DNA from: Rubrivivax sp.
GTDB taxonomy: Bacteria; Pseudomonadota; Gammaproteobacteria; Burkholderiales; Burkholderiaceae_C
Direction: 5' to 3'
Assembly: GCA_016719535.1 (NCBI GenBank)
Contig: JADJYX010000025.1
Span: 62,001-126,000, forward strand
Length of the DNA: 64,000 bases
The first letter of the stretch is position 1. Each line of letters begins with the position of its first letter. Below the pieces are notes generated by a model. It was not told the DNA's origin, ran no database searches, and saw nothing but the letters and a program-made list of their open reading frames with translations. The position numbers and the translations under genes are program-made. Positions 1 through 7,971 of the stretch are shown piece after piece.

Positions 1-952
1 CGGCGATCCGGTCGGCGCCGAATTCCTTGGCGAAAGTGGCATAGGCCGGCGCCACCGCCTTGCGGAAGCTGTCGCCGTCGACCTTCTCGACGACCTGCAT
101 GCCGTCTTTCTTCAGCAGGTCGATGCCGCGCGCCTCGTCGTCGTTGACACGCTTGCGCATCGCGGCCGCGCCCTTTTTGGCGGCCTCGGTGAAGACCTTC
201 TTGTCGGCGTCGTTCAGCTTGTTCCAGACGTTGGGCGAGAGGATGAAGACCGCCGGCGAATAGACGTGGCCGGTCAGAGACAGGTGCTTCTGCACCTGCG
301 AGAACTTGGCCGCCAGGATGACGGGGATGGGGTTCTCCTGGCCGTCGACCGTGCCCTGCTGCAGCGCGGTGAAGAGCTCGGGGAAGGCCATCGGCGTGGG
401 CAGGATGCCGAAGGTCTTGTAGCCCTCCATGTGCGTCTTGTTCTCCATCGTGCGCATCTTCAGGCCGTTGGCGTCGGTGGCGCTGTTGATGGCGCGCTTG
501 GAATTGGTCATGTGGCGGAAGCCGTTCTCGGCCCAGGCCAGGCCGACCAGGCCCTTGGCCTGCATCGCCTTCAGCGCGTCCTGGCCGATGGCGCCGTCCA
601 GCGTCTTGCGCGCGTGGTCGTAGTTGCGGAACAGGAAGGGGATGTCGAAGATCTTCACCTCGGGCACGAAATTGCCCAGCGGGCCGGTCGAGGTGGTGAC
701 CATGTCCTGCGTGCCCAGTTGCACGGCCTCGATCATCTCGCGCTCGCCGCCCAGCGCCGAGCTCGGGAAGTGCTGGCAGCTGTAGCGGTTGTTCGTGCCC
801 TTGGCGATCTCGTCGCACAGCACGGTGGCGCCCACACCGTAGTGCGAATCCTTGGGCACGGCATAGCCCATCTTCAGCGCGGTCTGCGCGCTGGCGGCGC
901 CGGCAATGGCCAAGGCGGCCGCGGCCGCGATCGTGAGGGGGGTCATCTTCAT
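1..952 (-). CDS. TRAP transporter substrate-binding protein, DctP family (3' end outside window)
   Basis: Periplasmic solute receptor of a TRAP transporter, which delivers an organic or sugar acid to a DctQM permease not seen in this window. The product begins MKMTPLTIAAAAALAIAGA and has a clear signal peptide, probably cleaved after A-S-A near residue 22. The family motif LQQGTVDGQENP is present, as is the stretch GLKMRT used for carboxylate binding in DctP proteins. An AGGAG Shine-Dalgarno lies about 8 bases before the ATG at 952. It is the last gene seen of the ltnD-otnK-otnC-otnI operon, so the ligand is probably a tetronate or related sugar acid (inference from context). About 317 codons are present; the C-terminus runs off the left edge. 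Confidence 0.9.
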   Translation of the reverse strand, partial: MKMTPLTIAAAAALAIAGAASAQTALKMGYAVPKDSHYGVGATVLCDEIAKGTNNRYSCQHFPSSALGGEREMIEAVQLGTQDMVTTSTGPLGNFVPEVKIFDIPFLFRNYDHARKTLDGAIGQDALKAMQAKGLVGLAWAENGFRHMTNSKRAINSATDANGLKMRTMENKTHMEGYKTFGILPTPMAFPELFTALQQGTVDGQENPIPVILAAKFSQVQKHLSLTGHVYSPAVFILSPNVWNKLNDADKKVFTEAAKKGAAAMRKRVNDDEARGIDLLKKDGMQVVEKVDGDSFRKAVAPAYATFAKEFGADRIA

Positions 953-996
953 GGGGCTGTCTCCTGAGGTGGGTGGGTGGGAGGAAGAATCGGGCA

Positions 997-1821
997 TCAG
1001 GTGATGCGCCGGATGCTCTCGGCGATCTCGTCGCGGTCGAAGACCTGCTTCCAGTCGTCGCGCAGCAGGCGCGGCTTGCCGAAGGTGATGGCCTTGTTGC
1101 AGGCGTCCGAGAACTGCCCCGGGATCTGCTTGAAGATCACCGCCGACAGGATGGTCATGTGGCCGAGCAGGAATTCGCGCGCGGCTTCGGCGGGCACACC
1201 GCGGGCCACCACCTCGTCCATGGCTTCGCGCATGGCATCCAGCAGCGTGGCGCACACCGTCTCCGACAGCCCGGGCTCGAGCAGCGCCATCTGGTCGACG
1301 CTGACGCGCCAGGACTGCTTCACCGGGGCATAGATGATCTTCGCGATGTCCTCGCCCAGCGCATAGGCCTCGTCGGGGCCCTGCATCAGTGCGCAGACGA
1401 TCGACTGCGGCGCCGTCACGCCGCCGAAATAGTCGGGCCCGGTGTGCACCTCGGGCGCGAAGATATTCGGGTGGCAGGGGTGGGCGACGAAATAGACCAG
1501 ATCCGGCCGCGCCGGCAGATGGCCGGCAAAGGGCGCGGCGGCATCCAGCGTCAGCACCATCGTGCCGGCTTTCAGCTGCGGCGCGATCTGCGCGGCGATG
1601 CGGCCGATCAAGGTATCGGGCACCGCGAGGATGACGACATCGGCACCGTCGACCGCGGCCCCGGGCGTCATGCAGGTCACACCCAGCTCGTCCTTCAGCC
1701 GCTGCTGGCCGGCGGCGCTGACCTCCACGTGCCGCACCGCATAGGCCGAGCCTTGCAGGTTGCGCGCCAGCCGCGCGCCCATCTTGCCGCCTGCGCCGAA
1801 GAGCGCGATCGTCGCTGTCAC
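997..1821 (-). CDS. ApnO-like NAD-dependent dehydrogenase (phosphogluconate dehydrogenase C-terminal-domain family)
   Basis: Predicted cytosolic NAD(P)-dependent oxidoreductase of 274 aa. An N-terminal Rossmann fold carries GAGGKMG at residues 9-15. The C-terminal helical domain is of the kind found in D-apionate oxidoisomerase (ApnO) and relatives, with the stretches HPCHPNIF, ALMQGP, LEPGLSETVCA and FSDACNKAI. ApnO is known to convert D-apionate to 3-oxo-isoapionate. I recognise the family, but the substrate here is inferred. The GTG at 1821 is chosen as start because it lies directly before the TATIALFGAGG strand; the open frame upstream has no family similarity. It lies 58 bases after otnI and 44 before the TRAP receptor on the same strand. 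It could instead act on another branched or linear sugar acid. Confidence 0.75.
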   Translation of the reverse strand: MTATIALFGAGGKMGARLARNLQGSAYAVRHVEVSAAGQQRLKDELGVTCMTPGAAVDGADVVILAVPDTLIGRIAAQIAPQLKAGTMVLTLDAAAPFAGHLPARPDLVYFVAHPCHPNIFAPEVHTGPDYFGGVTAPQSIVCALMQGPDEAYALGEDIAKIIYAPVKQSWRVSVDQMALLEPGLSETVCATLLDAMREAMDEVVARGVPAEAAREFLLGHMTILSAVIFKQIPGQFSDACNKAITFGKPRLLRDDWKQVFDRDEIAESIRRIT

Positions 1822-1879
1822 GTGGGTCCCCCGTGTGAACTTGCAATCGTATGATGAATGTGAGCACCCGCCAGCCGGG

Positions 1880-2689
1880 TCAACCCGCAGCGCGGCGCTG
1901 CGACGCGCGCCAGGGCGCCAACCAGCCCAGGCCGGCGCGGGTGCCGGCACGCGGCCGGTATTCGGCACCGACATAGCCGTCCCAGCCCAGTTCGTCGAGC
2001 AGTGCGAACAGATACGGGTAATGCAGCTCGCCGAGGTCGGGTTCGTGGCGCTCGGGCACGCCGGCGATCTGGATGTGGCCGACCCTTCCCGTCGGCAGGT
2101 ACTGGCGGATCTTCATCGCCAGGTCCCCCTCGACGATCTGGCAGTGGTAGAGGTCGAACTGCACCTTCAGGTTGTCGGCGCCCACCTCCTGCACGATGGC
2201 GTGCGCCTCGTCCTGGCGGTTGAGGAAGAAGCCCGGGATGTCGCGCGTGTTGATCGGTTCGATGCAGACGGTGACGCCGGCCGAGGCCGCCTGCTGCGCC
2301 GCCCAGGCCAGGTTGGCCACATAGGTCGCGCGCAGCCGTGCACGGTCGGCGCCGGCGGGCATCAGCCCCGCCATCACGTGCAGCCGCCGGCAGCCCAGCG
2401 CCTGCGCATAGGGCAGCGCCTGTTCGACGATGCTGCGGCGGAATTCATCCTCGCGCCCGGGCAGGCAGGCCATGCCGCGTTCGCCCTGCGCCCAGTTGCC
2501 GGGCGGGCCGTTGAAGAGCGCCTGCGCGAGGCCGTGGTCGGCCAGGCGCTGCGCCAGCACGCGCGCATCGTGCCCGTAGGGAAACAGGTATTCGACGGCG
2601 CTGAAGCCATCGGCCGCGGCAGCGGCGAAGCGGTCGAGGAAGTCGACCTCTCCATACATCATCGACAGGTTGGCGGCAAACTGCGGCAT
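1880..2689 (-). CDS. otnI: 2-oxo-tetronate isomerase, hydroxypyruvate isomerase family
   Basis: A 269-aa TIM-barrel enzyme of the xylose isomerase-like/hydroxypyruvate isomerase family. In the known tetronate route OtnI interconverts 2-oxo- and 3-oxo-tetronate, so that OtnK can phosphorylate the 3-oxo form. Visible family signatures are MPQFAANLSMMYGEV at the N-terminus, PPGNWAQGERG, EPINTRDIPGFFL with the metal-binding Glu, FDLYHCQI, and HIQIAGVPERHEPD near the C-terminus. The ATG at 2689 is preceded by an AAGGA Shine-Dalgarno; the 13 extra codons upstream look unrelated. It begins 22 bases after otnC. The co-occurrence of LtnD, OtnK, OtnC and OtnI supports the assignment. Confidence 0.88.
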   Translation of the reverse strand: MPQFAANLSMMYGEVDFLDRFAAAAADGFSAVEYLFPYGHDARVLAQRLADHGLAQALFNGPPGNWAQGERGMACLPGREDEFRRSIVEQALPYAQALGCRRLHVMAGLMPAGADRARLRATYVANLAWAAQQAASAGVTVCIEPINTRDIPGFFLNRQDEAHAIVQEVGADNLKVQFDLYHCQIVEGDLAMKIRQYLPTGRVGHIQIAGVPERHEPDLGELHYPYLFALLDELGWDGYVGAEYRPRAGTRAGLGWLAPWRASQRRAAG

Positions 2690-2711
2690 GCTCGGTCCTT
2701 CGGGTCTGGCT

Positions 2712-3375
2712 TCACCAACGGGCGCCAAAATGGCTGCGCAATTCGTCGATGCGGTCTTCGGTCAGCGGCTGCGGCTTCGGGTGCGTCATCAGCCACAGGC
2801 GCGCGGTCTCTTCCAGTTCCTCCAGCACCGCCATGGCCGCGGCGGGTGACTCGTGCCAGACGTTGGGACCCAGGCGGTCCATCATCACCGCGCGAATGGG
2901 CATACCGCGCGCGCGCGGCCTCGATGCGCTCGGCCACGCGCGCCGCGGCCGCCGGGTCGCCGGGCCGGTGGTAGGGGATCAGCGGCACGTGGCCGACCTT
3001 CATCACGTAATACGGCGTGAGGGGGGGCAGGATGTCGTGGTCGCTCCAGACGCCGGCCAGCGTCAGCGCCACCAGGTGCGTGCCGTGCGTGTGGATGATG
3101 CAGCGCGCCTCGGGGTCGGCGTCGTAGATGCGGCGGTGCAGCGCCAGGGTCTTGCTGGCGCGGTCGCCGGCGAGCTGCGTGCCGTCGGGCGCCACATGGG
3201 CCAGGCGGTCGGGCTGCAGGAAGCCCAGGCAGGCGTCGGTGGGCGTGATCAGATAGCCCGCGTCGCCCTCGAGCCTGACGCTGATGTTGCCGGCGGTGGC
3301 GTGCACGTAGCCGCGCTCGAACAACGAGCGGCCGACACGCACGATCTCGTCCCTCAGCGGCGCGCCGACCGTCAT
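2712..3375 (-). CDS. otnC: 3-oxo-tetronate 4-phosphate decarboxylase (class II aldolase), frame broken
   Basis: Class II aldolase/adducin-family enzyme that decarboxylates 3-oxo-tetronate 4-phosphate to dihydroxyacetone phosphate in the tetronate route. The N-terminal part has GNISVR, PTDACLGF and the metal-binding pair HTHGTH, then PYHRPGD. Reading continues as VAERIEAARAR and is then lost. The expected tail (IRAVMMDRLGPNVWHESP, LEELEETARLWL, ending HFGARW) is in another frame, starting near 2903. The break lies in a GC-dinucleotide tract around 2904-2920 and needs one base removed or two added. The ATG at 3375 overlaps the otnK stop (ATGA). The tail has DRLGPN where E. coli OtnC has NHGPV, so the third metal histidine may be placed differently. 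The frame break is probably a sequence error; a real pseudogene is the alternative. Confidence 0.8.
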
Positions 3376-4633
3376 GCCACCTGCCCCAGCGCCTTGGCGA
3401 AGAAGTCGACGCTGCCGAAATTGCCCGACTTCAGCGCCAGCAGCAGCGGACGGTTCAGCGCCGCCGTCCACGGCACGCCCGGGTCGATGGGCGCGCCGAT
3501 GCGCAGCGCGTGCACGCCCAGCGCCTGCACCACGGCGCCCGAGGTCTCGCCACCGGCCACCACCAGGCGGCGCACGCCGCCGTCCACCAGCGCCTGCGCC
3601 ACCGCCGCCATGGCCTGCTCGACCAGGTGGCCGGCACGCTCGACACCCAGCTCGGCCTGCACGGCCTTCACCGCGGCCGGCTCGGCGGTGGCGTAGACCA
3701 GCACCGGCCCCTGCGCCAGCCGCTGGCGCGCGAAGGCCAGCGCCTGCTCGACCACCGGCTGCCCGCCGCGGCCAGCGCGCGCGGGTCGACGCGCAAGCCT
3801 GGGCGGCCGCTGGCCAGCCAGTGCTGCACCTGGGCATTGGTGGCCACCGAACACGACCCCGACAGCACCGCCGCCAGGCCGCCCACCGCGGGCAGCGCCG
3901 CCGCCTGCGCATCGCGCTGCAGCCAGCCGCGCGCCGCATAGGCGGCCGGCAGGCCGAGTGCCACGCCCGAGCCGGCGGTGACCAGCGGCGCATCGGCCAC
4001 GGCCTCGCCCAGCACGCGCAGGTCGTCGTTGGTGATGGCATCGGCCACCACCAGGCGCACGCCGTCGGCGGCCAGCGCCTGCAGCGCACCGCGCGCCGCC
4101 TCGGCGCCGCGGGCGATCAGGTCGTAGCGCAGCAGCCCCACCTTGCCGCGCGACTGCGCCTGCAGCACGCGCACCAGGTTGGCGTCGGTCATCGGCGTCA
4201 GCGGATGCTCGCGCATGCCGCTGTCCGACAGCAGCTGGTCACCGACGAAGAGGTGGCCGCGGAAGACCGTGCGCCCGTTTTCCGGGAAGGCCGGGCAGGC
4301 GATGGCGATCGATGCGCCCAGCGCATCGAGCAGCGCCTCGGCCACCGGGCCGATGTTGCCCGCCGGCGTGGAATCGAAGGTCGAGCAGTATTTGAAATAG
4401 ATCTGGCGCGCACCGGCGGCCTGCAGCCACTTCAGGGCCGCCAGCGACTGCGCCACCGCATCGGCGGCCGGGATGGTGCGCGACTTCAGCGCCACCACCA
4501 CCGCATCGGCATCGGCGGGCGACGGACCTTGCGGGATGCCGATCACCTGCACCGTGCGCATGCCCTCGCGCACCAGCATGCTGGCGACGTCGGTCGCGCC
4601 GGTGAAATCGTCGGCAATGACGCCAAGGATCAT
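3372..4633 (-). CDS. otnK: 3-oxo-tetronate kinase (DUF1537 four-carbon acid sugar kinase), frame broken
   Basis: Four-carbon acid sugar kinase that phosphorylates 3-oxo-tetronate with ATP. The N-terminal domain opens MILGVIADDFTGATDVASML with the family signature ADDFTGATD, followed by FKYCSTFDSTPAGNIGP and CPAFPENGR. The C-terminal nucleotide-binding domain shows GSGVALGLP, VLSGSCS, VAGGETSGAVV, GVPWT and LALKSGNFGS. The two halves are in different frames: reading is lost after VDPRALAAAG near 3768 and resumes at QPVVEQALAFARQ. Restoring one base gives 420 aa, the usual length. Start and stop overlap ltnD and otnC respectively by ATGA, so the three are translationally coupled. A sequence error in a G+C-rich stretch is the likely cause of the break. 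Confidence 0.85.
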
Positions 4634-5556
4634 GGCGGATCCTTGCGGGCAGGCAACGCGATTCCCGACAGCGCGGCGTAGAACTTGACCACCGCGCTGT
4701 CGTCCTCGTCACCGTGGCCAGCCGCGGCGGTGGCCAGGTAGAGCTGGTGCGCCTGCGCGGCCAGCGGCAGCGGAAACTGCAGCTTGCGCGCAGCGTCGAG
4801 CACGATGCCCAGGTCCTTGATGAAGATGTGCACCGCCGACAACGGCGCGTAGTCGCCGTCCAGCACATGCGGCATGCGGTTCTGGAACATCCAGCTGTTG
4901 CCGGCCGAGTTGCAGATCACCTCGTACAGCTGGTGCGGGTCGGCGCCGGCGCGGATGCCCAGGGCCATCGCCTCGCACGCGGTGGCGATGTGCACGCCGG
5001 CCAGCAGCTGGTTGACCATCTTCACGGTCGAGCCCGGCCCGGCCTTGTCGCCCAGGCGGTAGACCTTGCCGGCAATGGCGTCCAGTGCACCGCCCGCGGC
5101 GGCAAAGGCCTCGGGCCGACCCGAGGCCATCACCGTCATCTGGCCGTCGGCGGCCTTCTTCGCGCCGCCCGAGACCGGGCCGTCGATCAGGTGCAGGCCG
5201 CGCTCGGCCAGCCGCGCCTCCCACACCGGCGGCAGCGCCGGGTCGACGGTGGCCGAGGCGACGACCACGCTGCCGCGCTTCAGGTGCACGGCCAGGCCCT
5301 CGTCACCGAAGAGCACGGCCTCGGTCTGTGCGGCATTGACGACCAGCACGACGATCACGTCGCAGGCCGCGGCCAGTGCGGGCAGCGAGGCGGCGATCCG
5401 TCCGCCGTCGGCGGCGAAGCGCTCGCGCGCCTCGGCCCGCGGGTCGATGCCCCAGGTGACGAAGCCGCGGCGGTGCGCCGAGACGGCGGCACCGTAGCCC
5501 ATCGATCCGAGGCCGACGACGCCGATGACCGGCTGGCGGGGGGAATGGTCGCTCAT
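4630..5556 (-). CDS. ltnD: L-threonate dehydrogenase, beta-hydroxyacid dehydrogenase family
   Basis: NAD-dependent dehydrogenase of 308 aa in the 3-hydroxyisobutyrate dehydrogenase-like family. In known tetronate operons LtnD oxidises L-threonate to 2-oxo-tetronate, the first step before OtnI, OtnK and OtnC. Visible are the Rossmann motif GLGSMG (residues 15-20), the substrate motif DGPVSGG, the catalytic-lysine segment GSTVKMVNQLLAG and the C-terminal IKDLGIVLD. The ATG at 5556 shares one base with the TGA of the upstream regulator gene; a GTG one codon earlier is also possible. The stop overlaps the otnK start. The substrate is inferred from operon content; D-erythronate or a related acid is possible. 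Confidence 0.88.
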   Translation of the reverse strand: MSDHSPRQPVIGVVGLGSMGYGAAVSAHRRGFVTWGIDPRAEARERFAADGGRIAASLPALAAACDVIVVLVVNAAQTEAVLFGDEGLAVHLKRGSVVVASATVDPALPPVWEARLAERGLHLIDGPVSGGAKKAADGQMTVMASGRPEAFAAAGGALDAIAGKVYRLGDKAGPGSTVKMVNQLLAGVHIATACEAMALGIRAGADPHQLYEVICNSAGNSWMFQNRMPHVLDGDYAPLSAVHIFIKDLGIVLDAARKLQFPLPLAAQAHQLYLATAAAGHGDEDDSAVVKFYAALSGIALPARKDPP

Positions 5557-6320
5557 CACTGGACTTTCACGCGGCGCCGGGCCGGCACCGCAGGTTGGGG
5601 TTGGGACGCCACCACGCCGCCGGCCACCAGACGCTCGGCGGCATGCCGCATGTGGCGCACCGCGGCACGGCGCGCGGCGGTGGCGTCGCCGGCGGCGATG
5701 GCGTCGACCAGCGCCAGGTGCTCGGCGCGCACCGCATCGGCGAAGGTGCGGTGGCGCGCCTCGTTGCCGCGCGTCACGCGCATGGCCTCGCGCAGGTATT
5801 GCTCGAGGAAGCCCAGCAGCCGCGAAAACTGCGGGTTGCCGGTGGCGTGGGCCACGGCCTGATGCAAGGCCAGGTCCTCGGCGACACCGTCGCGGCCGGC
5901 CGCGGCCGCGGCGTCGATGGCCCTCAGCGCCTGGCGCAGCGTGGCGACGTCGCGGCGCGTGGCGCGTTCGGCCGCCAGCGCGGCGATCTCGCCTTCGAGC
6001 GCGCGCCGCACCTCGACCACCTGCACCACCGCGTCCATCGATTCCAGCACCGCGGGGTCGAAGCTCAGCGGCCGCTGCGTCGCGCCGTCGGTGACGAAGA
6101 CACCCGAGCCCTGGCGCGACCGCAGCAGCCCCTGCGACTTGAGCTGGTGCACGGCCTCGCGCACCACCGTGCGCGACACGCCATGCGCCTGCGCCAGCTG
6201 CTGCTCGGTGGGCAGGCGATCGCCCGGGGCCAGCTCGCCGCTGGCGACGCGCGAGGCCAGCGCAGCCGCGAGCTGGTCGGACAGGCGCTGCGCGGCGACC
6301 GGCGCGTGGAACGCATTCAT
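5556..6320 (-). CDS. FadR-type GntR-family transcriptional regulator of the otn operon
   Basis: A 254-aa repressor with an N-terminal GntR winged helix (LPTEQQLAQAHGVSRTVVREAV, residues about 37-58, with the recognition helix SRTVVREAV). A C-terminal FCD all-helical ligand domain follows, including VVEVRRALEGEIAALAA, LHQAVAHATGNP and EHLALVDAI. FCD domains usually bind a small carboxylate through a metal, which suits a sugar-acid operon. The ATG at 6320 sits inside a perfect inverted repeat (6320-6340), so autoregulation at the start codon is likely. The gene is first in the run regulator-ltnD-otnK-otnC-otnI-apnO-like-dctP; its stop touches the ltnD ATG. Control of the operon is inferred from position. 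Confidence 0.88.
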   Translation of the reverse strand: MNAFHAPVAAQRLSDQLAAALASRVASGELAPGDRLPTEQQLAQAHGVSRTVVREAVHQLKSQGLLRSRQGSGVFVTDGATQRPLSFDPAVLESMDAVVQVVEVRRALEGEIAALAAERATRRDVATLRQALRAIDAAAAAGRDGVAEDLALHQAVAHATGNPQFSRLLGFLEQYLREAMRVTRGNEARHRTFADAVRAEHLALVDAIAAGDATAARRAAVRHMRHAAERLVAGGVVASQPQPAVPARRRVKVQ

Positions 6321-6340
6321 CGGGTCATCATATGACCCGA
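6320..6340. promoter_or_regulatory. Inverted-repeat operator at the start of the FadR-type regulator
   Basis: Two perfect 9-bp arms, TCGGGTCAT and ATGACCCGA, flank a 3-bp spacer. The left edge overlaps the start codon of the otn-operon regulator. Size and symmetry fit a GntR/FadR-family dimer site, so binding would block both transcription and ribosome access. The match of operator to protein is inferred. Confidence 0.7.
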
Positions 6341-6361
6341 TGACGCAGCGACCATCCGGAA

Positions 6362-6388
6362 TCACCCGGGGTCACCCGGGGTCACCCG
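6362..6388. repeat. Tandem 10-bp repeats carrying the same GGGTCA half-site
   Basis: The unit TCACCCGGGG occurs twice and is followed by TCACCCG, giving a strict 10-bp period (one helix turn) in the leader upstream of the regulator. Each junction contains GGGTCA, the core of the operator arm about 25 bp away. It may provide auxiliary binding sites on one DNA face. Confidence 0.55.
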
Positions 6389-6401
6389 CATGGCCGCGGC
6401 G

Positions 6402-7169
6402 TCAGAGCGGACGGACGGCCGTGTACTCGGAGAAGATGCCGAGCTCGACGTGGCGCCGCACCTGCTCGAAGCCGGCGGCCTCGAGCGCGGCGACGATGGT
6501 GGGCGGCGCAATGCAGGCCTCGATGGTGTCCCAGTAGTAGCGCCACAGGCGCGAGGTGTCGCGTTCGTGCGCGACCACGCGGGCGATCAACGGCACCAGC
6601 ACGCGCATGTAGGCCTTCAGCAGCAGCGTGCCCGCGCGTGACGCCGGCTTGCTGATCTCCAGCACCAGCAAGCGGCCGCCCGGGCGCAGCACGCGGCGGA
6701 ATTCGGCGAAGGCGGCGCTGACGTCGGTGATGTGGCGAAGCGCATAGCCCATGCTGAGAAAGTCGCAGCTGGCATCGGGGCGCGGCAGTGCCTCGGCACG
6801 GCCCTGCAGCAGCTCGACACCCGGCAGCCTGGCCTCGTTCATCATGCCGGGGCTGGGATCGACCCCGATCAGGCGGCCTTCGGCGCCGATCAGCGTCAGG
6901 GCCTCGCGCGCCACCAGCCCGGTGCCGATGCCGACATCGAGCACGCGGTCACCCGCGGCCAGCCCGGCGCGCTGCAACGCCATGCGCCGGTACCAGGGAC
7001 CCGAGCCCAGCGCGAGCACGCGCTCGATGCGGTCGTAGTCGGGCGCGGTTTCGTCGAAGATGCGCCGCAGGAAGCGCTGGCGGTCGGCTTCGTCGTCGTA
7101 ATAGGCGGACAGCGGCGCATGCGGCGGCAGCGGCGCCGCGCCTTCGGCAGGGGCTGGCGGGTGGGTCAT
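6402..7169 (-). CDS. Class I SAM-dependent methyltransferase, UbiE/COQ5-like
   Basis: A 255-aa soluble methyltransferase. The SAM-binding motif I is VLDVGIGTGLVARE, followed by an acidic loop (GVDPSPGMM) and the UbiE-like block FLSMGYALRHITDVSAAFAEFRRVLRPGG in the middle. These are the hallmarks of the quinone C-methyltransferase family. It has an N-terminal proline/alanine-rich tail of about 20 residues and a C-terminal region (YYWDTIEACI, FSEYTAVRP) unlike canonical UbiE. I therefore call it UbiE-like, not the housekeeping enzyme. The start at ATG 7169 is chosen; an ATG at 7178 is equally possible because neither has a strong ribosome site. It is monocistronic by spacing, followed by the otn regulator region on the same strand. 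Confidence 0.8.
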   Translation of the reverse strand: MTHPPAPAEGAAPLPPHAPLSAYYDDEADRQRFLRRIFDETAPDYDRIERVLALGSGPWYRRMALQRAGLAAGDRVLDVGIGTGLVAREALTLIGAEGRLIGVDPSPGMMNEARLPGVELLQGRAEALPRPDASCDFLSMGYALRHITDVSAAFAEFRRVLRPGGRLLVLEISKPASRAGTLLLKAYMRVLVPLIARVVAHERDTSRLWRYYWDTIEACIAPPTIVAALEAAGFEQVRRHVELGIFSEYTAVRPL

Positions 7170-7204
7170 CCCGCCCATTGTGGCAGCCGCGACCGTGCGC
7201 GCCG

Positions 7205-7879
7205 TCAGGCGGCGGCGCGCTGCTCGAGTTCGAGCTTGAGCGTCGGCGCCAGGTCGAGCCGGCGCGCCAGCTCCTCCAGGTAGGCGCGCTCCATCGTCGT
7301 CGTCTCGTCGACCACCAGCAGCGAGGCCAGGTAGATCTCGGCGGCCTGCTCGGGCGTGCCGGCGCCGGCGGCCACGTCGGCCGGGTCGATCGGGCGCCGC
7401 AGTTCGTCGTCGACCCAGCGGCGCACGGCGTCGTCGGCTTCGAGGCGGTGCAGTTCGGACTGCACCAGGTCGCGTTCGCGATCGTCCATGTGACCGTCGG
7501 CCTTGGCGGCGGCGATCATGGCCTTGAGCATGGCGCGGCTGTGCTGCTCCAGCGCCGGCGCGGGCAGCGCCTCGAAGCGCGCCGGGCCGGCACCCGCAGG
7601 CGCGCCGGCCGCCGGGGCCGGCGCCGCCGGCTGCGCGCGCTGGCTGGCCTGGTGATCCTGGTAGACCTTCCAGGCCAGGGCCCCGATGGCCGCCACGCTG
7701 CCGTATTTCAGCGCCTTGCCGCCGATGCTGCGGCCGCGCCTGCCGCCCAGCAGCAGCCCCAGCGCGCCGCCCACCGCGGCGCCGGTGGCGTATTTGCCGA
7801 GATCGCCCGAGCGCTGGGATTGCCCCAGGGCCTGGGTGCCGGACTTCAACAGGTTTTCCAACAGCGACAGTGCACTCAT
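7205..7879 (-). CDS. DUF533 / TerB-like inner membrane-associated protein (YebE-like)
   Basis: A 224-aa protein of the DUF533 family, which is related to tellurite-resistance TerB folds. The N-terminal 75 residues have a glycine-rich hydrophobic stretch (TGAAVGGALGLLLGG) and a short hydrophobic helix (YGSVAAIGALAWKVYQDHQ) that may contact the membrane. A proline/alanine linker leads to a helical TerB-like domain with AMIAAAKADGHMDDRERDLV, an acidic loop typical of the fold. The E. coli relative YebE belongs to envelope-stress regulons, but the molecular role is unknown. It lies between the UbiE-like gene and the epimerase-like gene on the same strand. Confidence 0.8.
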   Translation of the reverse strand: MSALSLLENLLKSGTQALGQSQRSGDLGKYATGAAVGGALGLLLGGRRGRSIGGKALKYGSVAAIGALAWKVYQDHQASQRAQPAAPAPAAGAPAGAGPARFEALPAPALEQHSRAMLKAMIAAAKADGHMDDRERDLVQSELHRLEADDAVRRWVDDELRRPIDPADVAAGAGTPEQAAEIYLASLLVVDETTTMERAYLEELARRLDLAPTLKLELEQRAAA

Positions 7880-7971
7880 GGCGATCACCAGAATCAGGAC
7901 GACGGGAGTCCGCAAGCGTAGCCCAGCCGACCATGGCCGGTCCACGGTGCGGGCCTTTGCACCGCCTTGCG

